The notes under the pieces were generated by a model, which was given only the letters and a program-made list of their open reading frames with translations, searched no databases and had not been told where the DNA came from. From Triglochin maritima (Eukaryota > Streptophyta > Magnoliopsida > Alismatales > Juncaginaceae): 64,000 bases of DNA. Within the stretch, counting starts at the first letter, position 1; each line of letters begins with the position of its first letter. A program made the position numbers and the translations under genes. The stretch lies in the NCBI GenBank assembly GCA_963682175.1, contig OY821790.1:1500501-1564500 (forward strand), given 5' to 3'. Of the stretch, positions 33,494-44,750 are shown piece by piece.

Positions 33494-34138
33494 ATGAATC
33501 TTGAGTTCATTGCTCGAGAAGGTAGGGACAGATCGGCAGAAGAAGCCGAAAGATTGAGTGGAAATGGAGAGGGTCCAAACCCAAGAGAAGTGGAACAAAA
33601 GCATAACGACATAGAAGCTGAAGTTATGGAAGAACAAGAAGGTGGCATAAACACCGATTTGTTGGAGCGAAAGAAAAGACAAAACAAATTGAAGCCCATG
33701 AGGAAAATAAAAAAAAGATTTAGCCAGTAAGAGGGAAGAAAGAAGAACAATGAGGAGTCTTACTAAAAAGGAACCAATTGAAGCCCTAGTCCAGGGAAAA
33801 TAAGAAAAGGAGACCAAATACCAAACGAGCAGATCATGAAAATTAGACATAAGTATGATGGAAACGTAGAATCGTTCAAAGAAGAGAGCTCGGCATCCGG
33901 ACCATTTGTACGATGAGATAAAAATATTGACATGACTGCGATGGCTGGCCTGACCAAGAACGAGCAAAATGAACTACTACAATGCACAGCCGGCACCACG
34001 GACCTTGGAACCATAATCTGGCACAATGACGTTGCCAATGTGTAGATGTTAGATATAGAAGATCTAATAACGAAAGGGTTGTTGCTCTCAATGGAGGTCA
34101 ATATTCTTTGTGAATCAAGTTATTATTTTACGTAATAA
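33494..34138 (+). pseudogene. Ulp1-like peptidase gene fragment (copy B)
   Basis: The ORF from MNLEFIAREGRDRSAEEAE (78 codons) is charged and matches 18089. After a frame change the sequence continues as MKIRHKYDGNVESFKEESS and then a region ending DLITKGLLLSMEVNILCESS. The latter resembles the start of a C48 (Ulp1-like) peptidase domain, where a 'V-x-R-x-x-L-x-x-L...L-x-x-x-V-I' segment precedes the catalytic His-Asp-Cys residues. None of the catalytic residues is present before the gypsy-3 LTR. In-frame stops at 33907 and 34047 confirm decay. The assignment is tentative. Confidence 0.45.
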
Positions 34139-34288
34139 AAATTAAATGGTACACACTTTAATTGACAGTCAGTGGTGCAATGCTTTGTGTTTTGGAGGAA
34201 TGACAAGAAAACAGAAAGGTGGTCGTCATAGAGTGTTGTCCAGAGCATTTTCAATAGTTCCAGGATATATGTGTCCATATTACATTAC
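34139..34288 (+). other. Unassigned, between copy B and gypsy-3 LTR
   Basis: This may be further Ulp1-type coding sequence in broken frames (QSVVQCFVFWRN...). No conserved motif seen. Confidence 0.3.
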
Positions 34289-34774
34289 AATGTTCCAGGA
34301 GCTCATGCATGGAGAAGTTACTACAAGCGAGTCACGAGGACTACATGGTGATTCTTGAGGACTAAGCGGCCATGATGCAAATTACCCAAGAAGTTGAATT
34401 GCGCAGCTGTTACTATGTGCGTGGGTTACATGATGTGCAGTTATGATGATTCAATTTGTTTTAATGTGAATTCATTGTAGTTTGATTTTAGTGTGCGGTT
34501 ATGTTAGTACGTGGGTGTTAAGGTGTTGTTAGTGATAGGGCGTTATGTTAGTGTGGGGGGGCTATTTAAGTTAGCGTCTGTTATATTAATGGTACACTTT
34601 CGAATTCAATCTCAAAACAAGTTTTCCTTGTGAATTCTAGTTTGATCCTTGCTTGGTGGATTCCTTGTAATTTATCATAGTTTTATCTTTGCTTGGTGGA
34701 TTCCTTGCAAATTAAATTGTTTTACCCTCTATGACGAACCCGAAACCGACGGCTTCACCACTCCGACTGCATCA
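34289..34774 (+). repeat. gypsy-3 5' LTR (start approximate)
   Basis: The sequence from AGGAGCTCATGCATGGAG matches 48077-48411 over 330 bp (shared CAAATTACCCAAGA, GTGTTAAGGTGTT, TTCGAATTCAATCTCAA). It ends ...GACTGCATCA at 34774, followed by AG and the primer site. The true TG start is not obvious. Confidence 0.75.
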
Positions 34775-34776
34775 AG

Positions 34777-34789
34777 TGGTATCAGAGCC
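34777..34789 (+). other. gypsy-3 primer binding site (tRNA-iMet)
   Basis: TGGTATCAGAGCC, two bases after the LTR end. Confidence 0.93.
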
Positions 34790-34849
34790 ATGTCAAGCGA
34801 CAACCTAGGATCATCCGGTGATGGGGGTGCACGGGGGGTTGACGCATCG

Positions 34850-36296
34850 TGAGGAGCCTTCGCCGCGCAACAGCGAGTGGTGGAGTTTGGGTTCACCCAC
34901 GTCAATGAAGCACCGCAAGCTTTGTCAATAGGTGCTCATAGGCAAGACTGACATGAATGTGGAAGGAGACGGGTGACATGAACGTCTCGATGGGATGAGT
35001 GTGGGCCACTAAGACGTGGACCAGTGGATAGAGAAGGTAGTGATTCAGACGTGGATGATATTGGCTTCGCCAAACCTCAGCGAGGTCCGCTTCGACGGGG
35101 AGGAGGACATGCCTTATTTTCATAGTGCCTTGGATGTGGAAGCAATGTTAGATTGGATTTATGAAGTAGAACGCTTCTTTGAAATCATGTATATTCCTGA
35201 AGATAGGCAAGTCAAAATTGTTGCCTATAAATTTCGTGGTGGAGCCGCGACGTGGTGGGATCAATTGACCAACCAACGTCGACAACAAGGCAAGGGTTTG
35301 GTTCGAACTTGGGCGAAGATGTGGCATTTAATTCAAGGACGTTTCCTACCTCCAGACTACACACATCACTTTCAAAAGTTCCAAACATGTTCGTAGGGAG
35401 TCCGTACGGTGGCGGCGTACACGGAGGAGTTTCTTCGCTTATCTTCAAGGTGCAATCTCATGGAGACACCCGATCAATAGGTGTTCTGATTTGTTCATGG
35501 CCTTAGGTAAAACTTACAGGAGAAATTAAGCATGCAAACTATATTCACCTTGGAGGAAGCACATAATTTGTCCTTCATGGCTGAATCTTTGTTGAATCGC
35601 CAACCCCTGAGACGAGCCTACGATGGCCAACCTCGTGATGCGCAAGATCTCGGTACACAGCCGACCATGAAGGACAACAATGGAGGAGGAGCGAAGAGCC
35701 TGAGTTTGCCCCCTAACATTCCTCCTCAAAGCAAGGTAGCGGGGGAAGAATCAAGCACACGACCAATGACAAATGCGTATTCGAGGCCGGGTAGTGACAA
35801 GTGCTACAGATGTAAGGGAATAGGACATCGATCTAATGTTTGTCCAAGTCGACGACCCGTTGCAATGGTGGAGAGGGACGACAGAGAGGATGTCGAAGGT
35901 CTGGACCCCAAGTTAGAGGACGTCGAGTTTGCACAAGAGGACGGTGAGCGCGTAACGTGCGTGGTGCGACGTCTCTTACTCACCCCGATGGTGACGGAAC
36001 CTTCGCAGTGTAACAAAATTTTTAAGTCCCAATGTACAATAATGAACAAGGTCTGCTCGTTGATTATAGACAATAAAAACTGCGAGAATATCATTTCCAA
36101 AGCTTTAGTTGATCATTTGAAGTTACCAATGCGGCATCACGCCACTCCATACGAAGTTGGGTGGATCAAGGAGTGGTCGTCCATCACAGTTACGGATGCT
36201 ATATTCCCATCACCATTGCTAAACATTACCAAGCAACGGTGGCATGTGACTATTGGGATGGGGATTCACAATGCTACTAACACGACGATGGATTAA
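34850..36296 (+). pseudogene. gypsy-3 gag and start of protease
   Basis: Gag core: VEAMLDWIYEVERFFEIMYIPEDRQVKIVAYKFRGGAATWW (35130-35260), typical of the retrotransposon Gag domain, then a frame change near 35395 and a second open frame at 35532. That frame has a CCHC knuckle CYRCKGIGHRSNVCP (near 35805) and an aspartic-protease-like region VCSLIIDNKNCENIISKALVDHL (near 36050). Related chromoviruses have a D-G-G/S motif where this copy reads DNKNC, so the enzyme is dead. The frame stops at 36294, and the element is split by the copia LTR starting at 36326. Downstream sequence resumes at 47747. Confidence 0.85.
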
Positions 36297-36325
36297 ACGC
36301 CATAGGGGAATACAAATACGAATAT

Positions 36326-37173
36326 TGATTGCGGAAAATACCAACTTCTGACCCAATCCCAATCTTAATGCAACAAGAAACACAAACAGATATAATAGAC
36401 AAGCAAACACACAACACACCTAATGGCAACCACGACACACGAGATTTACAAGGTTCGGTAACGTGCCTACGTCCTTGGGGGAGTCTCTTGCGGGTTTTAT
36501 TTCCTTCAATCCGCTTCTCCAACAAGAGAAGCAACCAAGAATACAACTAGATGGAAGAAACTTGTCTTCCAAAGTACTCTAGATCTTTCTCTAACCCTAA
36601 TCTCTCTCAAGGAAATAATAATGATGTGTTGTTTACAAAATTGGGGCGAAATCACCTTAAATAGTAGGCTAAATTCGTACAAGAAAACATGTAGATCTTG
36701 GGCAAAACCGTTTGCATCGATCGGGCAGAATTTCCCATCAATCGACCAGTATACAGTTTTCAGCCTAACTACCACAATACGGTCGACTGTTCTGCGCTTT
36801 TGAGTAGCACCTGGGAGACTCTAGAGATTTTTGATCGACTACGTGACCTGTCCCGTGGACCGGTCCGCACTGCTGATCCTCAACTTCAAGCCCCTGGAGA
36901 TTTTCGATCGACCGCGTGCCCAACACTGGTCGACCGATCTGCACTTCGTTCCGAGCCTGAGAGACTGGAAGTTTTCGGTCGACCGCGTGCCCAGCACCAC
37001 GGTCGACCGATCCATGCTTCGATCCGAGCCCTGAACGCTCCGGAGATTTTTGGTCGACTGCGTGCCCAGCACCGGTGGACCGATTCCCACTGTTCGACGA
37101 ATCCTGGCACGCTCTGGGAAATTCTGGTCGACCGAGCTCCTTTTCCGGTCGACCGAATGTCCCTGTTTCAACA
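36326..37173 (-). repeat. 3' LTR of Tork-type copia (copia-1)
   Basis: On the minus strand it begins TGTTGAAACAGGG right after a purine-rich AATGTGGAGAT tract and ends ...TTTTCCGCAATCA at 36326. The length is 848 bp. It holds about 11 copies of the GGTCGACCG-type motif at 36780-37160. The AAGGTTCGGTAACGTGCC block near 36450 is the usual near-U5 sequence of such LTRs. The 5' LTR of this element is missing. Confidence 0.87.
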
Positions 37174-37229
37174 ATCTCCACATTGGTTTGAGTTTTTGAC
37201 TTGAGCCTTCTTCTAGCCCGCTTCCTTCG

Positions 37230-40200
37230 TGCTTTCATGAAGCACAGTTGGCGCTACCCCCAGGAGCACTCCTCCTTCTCAGTTTTTGAGGACATTGAGA
37301 AGCTTCCAGCACAACTCGAACTTCTCCCGACTGACCACCATGGTCATCAAATACGCCGGATTCTCGCTCGTATCAATCTTCCGGAGAACAACCTGGCCTT
37401 CCTCGATCCATTCACGGATCTTCTGGTACCTTACTTTAATATTTTTGGTCCTTAAATGGAACGTCCAATCCTTGGATAGATAAATTGCACTTTCACTGTC
37501 CCAATGCAATTTAGTCACTTCATGTTCCATCCCCAAAGAGCTAGTAAACCCTTCAACCATATAGCTTTCTTTCCGGCATCAACTGCTGCCATGTACTCCA
37601 CTTCCGTCTTCGACAAAACGGTATTATGTTGGAGAACCGATCTCCAACTCACTGATCCTCCAATTAAAGTGAACACGTATCATGTTGTTGATCCAGATCA
37701 TCAGCATAATCTGAATCAACGTACTCCTCCACCAGCCTTTGTGCTCCATCTTTGGTGAACTTCAACCTAACATCCATGGTTCCCTTCAGGTACCTCAATA
37801 GCCACTTCAAGGCCTCCCGATGCTCTTTTCCTGGGTTACCCATATATTGACTCACGAGGCTAACTAAATGTGAAATGTCTGGCCTAGTGCAGATCATAGC
37901 ATACATTACGGATCTGACTGCACTAGCATTTGGAACTCTCTCCATATCTCTTCTTTCCTTTTTAGTAGAGGGATTGCACTTCAATGAGAGCTTGAAGTGA
38001 GCACTAATAAGTGTGGCCACTTGATTGGCATTCTCGAGATTATACCTCTCGAGTATCTTCCGGATATAGCTCCTTTGAGTGATCATAATTTCACCTCTCT
38101 CGGTATCCCTGGAGATTTCCATACCGAGAATCTTCTTTGCACTCCCGAGGTCTTTCATCTCAAACTCCCCGTGAAGCTTCAATTTGAGATCATCTATATA
38201 CTTCATCTTCTTAGCCATCATCAACATATCATCAACATATGAAAGCAATAACACGTGTGTCCCGTCTCCAACACTCTGCAAGTAAACACAACTATCATAG
38301 TCGCAACGCACAAAATCATTCTCAATCATAAATGTATCGAACTTTTTCTACCACTGCCTCGGCGACTGCTTAAGTCCGTAAAGGGACTTCTTCAGCTTGC
38401 AAACTTACGCTTATTTGCCTTCTGTAATGAACCCATCCGGCTGCTTCATATAGATCTCTTCCTCTATATGGATGTGAGGAAACACTGTCTTCATATCCAT
38501 TTGCTCTAACTCCATGTTGTCCATCGCCACCATGGCTAATATTACTCTAACCGAGGTATGCTTTACAACGGGTGAGAAGATCTCATTGTAATCGACCCCT
38601 TCCTTCTGAGCATATCCTTTTGCCACCAACCTCGCTTTATATTTTAACTCCTCCATCAAAGTTGACCCTTCTTTTTTCCTGAAGATCCACTTGCACCCAA
38701 TCGCGCGCTTTCCCTTTGGAAGCTCCGTTAACTCCTAAAGTTTGATTCTTATGAAGAGACTCCATCTCTTCGGTCATGGCCACCATCCACTTGTTCCTAT
38801 CCTCCTGCTCAATGGCTTCATCAAATGTGCAAGGGTCTCCACATTCGGTAACAAGTGCAAATGTAATACTAGCATCATCATGACCATACCTCACCAGTGC
38901 CTTAGTGATCCTCCTTTGTCTCCCCTGAGCAATACTCCCGTGCTCAGCTTGTTCCTGTACTCATGAGTCAATTGTTTCTTGCTGAACTTCTTCATTCAAT
39001 TCACCCCTTGAAGTCGTGACACAAACTTCAATTTCATCTCCCCACATGGAACTCTCTTGCTGCTCTTTCTCCTCAAGGCTCTTGAGTAAACCCGTCTCAT
39101 CAAAGACCACATTACTTCGCAAGAGTACCTTCTTGCTTACCGGATCCCATAGCTTATATCCTTTCACTGCCCTATCATATCCAAGAAATATGCATTCCTT
39201 TGATTTCGAATCCAGCTTCGACCAGTGTGTCTCATCAACTAGCGCATAAGCTTTTGCATCCAAAAATCCTCAGCCTTGAATAATCAAATGGCTCCCCGTT
39301 CACACTTCCTAAGGCGTCTTTAATTCAAGTGCCGATGACAGTGAGACATTTACCAAGTAGCATGCAAGATCTACTGCCTCAGCCTAGAAATCCTTCACTC
39401 GATCCGCATGAAGCCTCATGCTCCTTGCCAGTTCACACAAAGTTTTGTTTATCCTTTTAGCTACGTCGTTCTGTTCCAGACTTCGCAGTGTAGTGAAATG
39501 CCTTGTGACGCCTACTTTCTCCCAGAAACTTGTGAACTCCTTTGAGGTGTACTCACCTCCATTATTTGTCCATAAGTACTTAACAAACTTTCCTGTACTT
39601 TTCTCTGCCAAAGCCTTCTATGCTTTAAACTTCTCAACAACAACAAATTTATTTTTGAGAAAATAAACTCATACCTTCCTTGAGAAGTCATCGATGAATG
39701 TGACGAAATATTCGGCTCCACCCTTTGACCGTACCTTCACTGGTCCCTGACGTTTGACTGCACATGCTCCAATATTCCTTTCGTCTTGTGGATAGTCGTC
39801 TTGAATCGAATCCTGTATTGTTTACCGAAGACACAATACTTGCAAAAATCCAATTTGCAGCTTTTAACACCCTTCAACAGTCCCTTCTTGTGTAGCTCAC
39901 ACAAACCCTTTTCCGACATATGACCAAGCCTCATATGCCAAAGTGTGATGTTGTCTTCTTCTTGTGCAACATTTGCTGCACTTCTTCCTGCTACTGCATT
40001 CCCTAGAATCCAATACAAGTTGCCCACCTTGGTTCCCTTTATCACTGTCATCACTCCATGAGTGACCTTGACCTTTCCATCCACCCTGGACCATCTCCAT
40101 CTGAGTGTATCAAGCTCTCCAAGAGATATAAGGTTCTTCTTCATCTTTGGAACGTGACGCACACTCGTTAGCGTCCGAATGCATCCATTGAACATCTTAA

Positions 40201-40472
40201 ATTGTATAGAACCAATGATCCCTCCTTCCAGTGGTTCATAGGATGTAAACCTCTCTAACCGGGCACATGTGATAAGATGCTCCTGTATCCAATATCCATC
40301 CCATGGATGATTTATCGATACCTGCAACGCAAACCGTAAGGACGTCTACCGCGTCCCTTTTATCCACCACTCTAACGGAATCATACCCGTCTTTCCCTTT
40401 CTGGTGTGCCTCCTTGAAGGCCATACACTCATGCTTCATGTGACCTATTTTATTGCAGAAAAAAACATTCAA
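37230..40472 (-). pseudogene. copia-1 pol (protease, integrase, RT, RNase H), broken frames
   Basis: Reading down the minus strand: protease SSMGWILDTGASYHMCP (near 40300; DTGA intact), GAG-pre-integrase (WHMRLGHMSEKGLCELHKKG, near 39920), integrase core pieces (DNA-binding and catalytic segments at 39384-39720 and 38961-39263), RT beginning at 38894, catalytic YVDDMLMMAKK (near 38230), GEFEMKDLGSAKKILGMEI, and RNase H to about 37280 (WDSESAIYLSKD). At least six frame breaks or stops occur. Sequence style is Tork lineage. The order protease-integrase-RT-RNase H is diagnostic of Ty1/copia. Confidence 0.9.
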
Positions 40473-40799
40473 AGGATCTCCCCTTTAATTTGGACCGGCC
40501 CTTACCGTTGCTTCCTCCTTTGTTGCCCGTCCTACCTTTACCAGTCAGAGCAACGATCAATCCTTCACCCTTGTCTGAAGAGCTACTGCCTGAATTGTTC
40601 CTCGCATCAAAGGAGATCAACGTTCCCTTGACATCCTCGAATGCCATCGAATCCTTCCTATATATGATCGTATTCACAAAATTCTCAAACGAGTCCGGCA
40701 GTGACGTCAAAAAAAGCATTGCCTTGTCTTCATCTTCCAACTTGACGCCCAGCTGCATCAAATCTGCTACGAGTTTGTTGAACATTGCACGATGATAAA
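40450..40799 (-). pseudogene. copia-1 gag, 5'-truncated
   Basis: Minus-strand copia Gag (UBN2-like): KLVADLMQLGVKLEDEDKAMLFLTSLPDSF, then KDSMAFEDVKGTL and a glycine/serine-rich stretch. The zinc-knuckle region CNKIGHMKHEC lies near 40430 in the next frame. The N-terminal third and the 5' LTR are missing. The sequence stops at 40799, where E3 begins. Beyond E3 the DNA is gypsy-3, so the copia was already truncated or was deleted with its flank. Confidence 0.88.
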
Positions 40800-42144
40800 T
40801 GATTGACATCATTTTATGCATACATTTGTGTCTTATATCTGTTATCTTTCATCTAAACAATGTTACGTAACGAGTTTTATGTTTAAGTTTCATGAATAAG
40901 CAAGTTTGAGGAGAAGAGGCACAAAAGGGACTCAAAAACAAGGAAAATGACCGAGTTCCAAGATGTAGGGACTGAGATGCAAGAGGGAAGGACCCGGATG
41001 TAAGCCTAAAGGACCAATGACCAAATCAAGAAACTCCACACCATCATGGGGAATATTTTGGCAATTCTATTTGGGCCGGAGCTCCAGCAACCGACTTAGA
41101 TGCATCAAAAATAAACAAAGCCATCCCGAAAAGCCCACACGAAAGACCGGCTGGAAACTCCATAGACCTCCAATTAGCGGTCTGGGACCGCTGATTGGCG
41201 GTCCGGGTTGCTCCGAATATGATGTAGTTTAGTCGGGTCATGTATAATTGTGTGTTATGTCTATTTTGGTATTGTATTAGTCCCATACCGGGGGATTGTC
41301 CCACATTACCTTTTTCTATGGCTATAAAAAGAACTCTTCCTCCTCCTTTGTATGAAATCACTCTCTTGGTGGCCATCCTATCTACTAGGAGTAAAAGCCT
41401 TGAAGAAAAAACCCTGGTGGAGAGAGGCTACTTGTAATTGAGTGAGTAATAATAAATGTTTTGTTAAGTTTCTTCATGTTGCCTCTTTTCAATTCTTGCA
41501 TACTTACTTAGCTTGTTTGTTTTAGTCTTCTTATAATTAGTTTAAGCATGTTTTCTTTCCTTAGTATAAATGTTAGTTTAAATATGTGTGAGTAGTTCCA
41601 TCCCCCTTTGGGGGTGGAGTAGATGTCTATACATGTTATGTAGATGGTATGAATGCTAAACATTGTTGTATGTGAGAAATGTTTGTATGCTTGTTTGAAT
41701 TAAAAAGAATACTTAACTTCATGGTTTCTTCCATAGTAATTAGGTACATTCCATGCTTGTTTATGTTCCTAATAACAAACTTGTCATGCTCATATTAATC
41801 ACCTAGGTTAGTTCTTTGAATGATAGGTCTTGCCATTAGGTACTTCTTATGCATTAACAAACACTAACTACACTTGAGCTTATTGTATGCATTCACCACA
41901 CTTATCTCATGTGTACACACACTCCACCCCTTAGGGGTTTACATTCCTGATTTCCAGCATATCTTTCAAGTTACTTAGTTTAGTTTCACTTCTTCTCGCA
42001 CTTTCATCTTGTTTGTTGTTTACTCGTGTAGTGTAGTTTAGTGTCTAACTCCTTTCTTTCCCACTAGCCTTCGAACAAACCAAAGTCGACACACTTCCCT
42101 GTGGATCGACCCGTATTTGCCACCGCTTCAACGTGGCCGTGCAC
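40800..42144 (+). repeat. E3 5' LTR
   Basis: Starts TGATTGACATC. U3 resembles E2 (CACCATCATGGGGA...CGGAGCTCCA), with a palindrome pair at 41163-41204 (second one GGACCGCTGATTGGCGGTCC). The end is cut at GTGCAC. The conserved R/U5 half matches the 3' LTR closely from about 41600. Confidence 0.88.
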
Positions 42145-42155
42145 GTTACCGGGGA
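42145..42155 (+). other. Remnant of tRNA-Asp primer site (E3)
   Basis: GTTACCGGGGA corresponds to the last 11 bases of the tRNA-Asp site, with one change. About 45 bp spanning the LTR end and the first part of the PBS are deleted, at the same junction as in E2. Confidence 0.8.
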
Positions 42156-43250
42156 GGTGCTCTATCCAGACTTTGGTTTGGACGATTCGAGTGGGTTTAA
42201 TTTTTTGTTTTTAGTTTTTGTTTGTTTCAGGGATATCTTGGCATCAAAGGGAGGCAACTGGAGAAATTGGAGGAAGAAGGACACCAAAGTGACGGCCAAT
42301 TGGCGGCCTGGTGAGCTGACTTTGCTCCAAGTTTTGTTCTGGTTGTTTGATTCGTCAATTTAGTAGTATGGGAGTTCAATTTTGCATGTTTCAACCTGTA
42401 GTTAGCTCCCAGATTAATCAATTCCCCTTTTAAGACAACTTGGACCATAAAACTCAAAGCAAAATATTAGGCTTCTTGCTATCTAGGTCATGCATCAGCT
42501 GTAGACCTTGCACACATTTGTCTTTTCTTTTCTTTACATTCTTGTTGTCAATTGCTGGCGTGAGGTACGTGCACCCATTCTCTCATTCATGCATGGTTAA
42601 AGCATGCATTAATTAGTAAGGTGCATCAGGACAAGAGTGAGGTGAGTGCTTCTTTGGTGAGTTGCTTGCTAGCCTAAGATTTCAAAACATCTTTAAGGGG
42701 CATTACCAATAGTCTTCAAAGATAAGGTGGGGGATTTCATCACCCCTCCCTTAGCCCCAAAAAGCACACTCAAGTAAAGCCTTAATCTAAAGGCAAGTAG
42801 ACATTGGCCCTAAGGAATTTGGACGCACTAGGAGAGTGATCGAGTTGAGACCGTCATGACTTGATCGACGTCGCCTGCCTTGTCGATAGTAGGAGGTACT
42901 GGATCTCCAGATCTGGTATCACTTGCTGGGCATTGTGATCTTCGTGGTAGGGAGGTGAGGCGTGTCGAGACTAGTGACCTTGAAGTTAGGCGTCGTCTAG
43001 CCTAAGGACCCATAGCCATAAGTTGTTTGAGCCGTGCTCGCTAGATTATGCTTCTACCCTCTCCCACTACCCACACTAGTTTCTAGGGATTCTTCCCTTC
43101 TCCTCTGAGTCATATTCTTCTCACCTACTTCTACGTTCTAGTCTCCTCCCCTTTACACTCTCTGTTAATGTTTTAGGGTCGAGTCAAGCACTTTTTGAGA
43201 GCTTAGCCTCGTACTGGTGAGAGTGGTCGACTCGAGGGTTTTTTGTTGAG
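42156..43250 (+). other. E3 leader
   Basis: Matches the E1 leader closely: TTTGGACGATTCGAGTGGG, palindrome GGCCAATTGGCGGCC (42294-42308) followed at once by TGGTGAGC, CTGGCGTGAGGTACG (42554), GGCGTCGTCTAG. No coding ORF. Confidence 0.78.
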
Positions 43251-44750
43251 ATGGATGGTTACATGGGCGGCCAATCATATCATTGTTGGGACCAGGACAA
43301 TTCTCCCTCGTATTCAGGACCCATGCATCCTGGGGTGCCTCAGACAAACACCACGTATGGTTGGGACAATCTAAATTGTGTGGCTGAGCAATCTTCAGAT
43401 TGGGATAATATGAGAGAGTCACTGACTGCTAGACCACCATCTAGTTATGTAGGATCATATGCTGGTCAACAAACTGAGACATTACAACAAACTTTGGCCT
43501 CTTTCATGCGTGCGGTAGACGACATGGGTGCACCGGTGGCTCCAGTAGCCGTACCGTGCGACTGTTGTGGGTTGAGTGGTCATGTTATCGGGGAATGTCC
43601 TTATGTCCCCCCAGAGCCTGAGTATGAGCATACCTTTTCCCAAAATGCTCAATATGACCATTATGCATCCGCGTACAACCCGAGAGGGATGAATTCGTGG
43701 GGAGACAATTCTTATACATCATTTTCACCCCAGTATCCTCCTCCCGAATACCTAGAATTCTACCAACACCCTACTCCAAATCATTGGCCTCATTCTCAGC
43801 CCATCAACACCCAACCCCAAAATTTCCCAAATTCTAACACGAAGCTTACTGTTGACCCCAAAGTTGATTTCTTAAAACAAACCCTCCAAACGTTCATGGA
43901 AACCACTCAAACTTTATTGAAGTCCAACTTGAATTCCTTGCAAACTATGGAAATGCAAGTGAGTCAAATGACACAACAATTCCGTGAACGTGAGGAGGGT
44001 AACCTTTCTTGTCAACATGAGGATTTATCTTTTGATATCGAACCACCACAACATCAACAAATTCAAAGCACAATCTTTCAAAGTCAAATTCCTAGTCAGT
44101 CTGAGGTACTTGGGGTTTCAATTCACTATCACTTGGTGGATGATTCGATTACAATTGAGAAAAACATGGACCAATTTCATTATGAGTCGGCACAGGATTG
44201 TGCCTTATCTTTTTGTCCCGTGGCCCTTGAGCTACATGATCTTCATGTTGTGTCTCTTAAGGACTCACCTCTGGTGGAGCAAGAGCTCCATAGTACCCTC
44301 AATTTCAAACAACCTGATGAGAGTTTGCCTCTCACTATTATTCCTGATCATCTTGGAAATGACGGAACATCAAACAACTACATTGCTAATGAGGGTATTA
44401 GGAGTTCCTTGGAGGATACCTTGGGTAAGAGACCCACTTTTGGTTCGCCTGGTGAGTCGGACATGCCTAACAAGGTTCTTGACCTCGTTCCGACCCACCA
44501 GCCTCTTGGTTGGAGAGTTTGGATTGACGATCATAACTTTAGCACCGCAACGGGAGAAACTCTTCTTTCATTGCCCCATATTTCCCAAACTCTTGAGAGG
44601 TTCAAGCTCTTTCAGTTTGATCCTTTGAATGAGATGCCTTTGCCTCCAATTCCTGAATCTCTCCTTTCATCTTGTGCTCTTTGTGAGGGGGACCCAAACA
44701 TGAGTATCTTGGTCCCACGTGGTGTCATGTTCCCTTTCCAAGTGCATTGA
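43251..44750 (+). CDS. E3 chimeric Gag-knuckle / RT-remnant protein
   Basis: 499 codons, fully open. Start MDGYMGGQSYHC. The N-terminus has no Gag core; a CCHC knuckle CDCCGLSGHVIGEC lies at residues 103-116, followed by YNPRGMNSWGDNS (compare [13 protein letters not shown] after the E2 knuckle), a Pro/Gln/Asn-rich segment and a coiled-coil-like QTMEMQVSQMTQQ stretch. Near residues 410-451, LVPTHQPLGWRVWIDDHNFS...LPHISQTLERF lines up with the E2 RT start [20 protein letters not shown]...[11 protein letters not shown], but the catalytic part is absent. It therefore looks like a Gag-Pol gene shrunk by an in-frame internal deletion, plus a new C-terminus. The open frame over 1.5 kb, with a homologue in E1, suggests it was used by the element. 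Role unknown; RNA binding is likely. Confidence 0.8.
   Translation: MDGYMGGQSYHCWDQDNSPSYSGPMHPGVPQTNTTYGWDNLNCVAEQSSDWDNMRESLTARPPSSYVGSYAGQQTETLQQTLASFMRAVDDMGAPVAPVAVPCDCCGLSGHVIGECPYVPPEPEYEHTFSQNAQYDHYASAYNPRGMNSWGDNSYTSFSPQYPPPEYLEFYQHPTPNHWPHSQPINTQPQNFPNSNTKLTVDPKVDFLKQTLQTFMETTQTLLKSNLNSLQTMEMQVSQMTQQFREREEGNLSCQHEDLSFDIEPPQHQQIQSTIFQSQIPSQSEVLGVSIHYHLVDDSITIEKNMDQFHYESAQDCALSFCPVALELHDLHVVSLKDSPLVEQELHSTLNFKQPDESLPLTIIPDHLGNDGTSNNYIANEGIRSSLEDTLGKRPTFGSPGESDMPNKVLDLVPTHQPLGWRVWIDDHNFSTATGETLLSLPHISQTLERFKLFQFDPLNEMPLPPIPESLLSSCALCEGDPNMSILVPRGVMFPFQVH

Noticed and set aside
36698..37204. ORFs of up to 168 codons on both strands in the copia-1 LTR
   Set aside because: They are by-products of the GGTCGACCG repeats and lie fully within the LTR.
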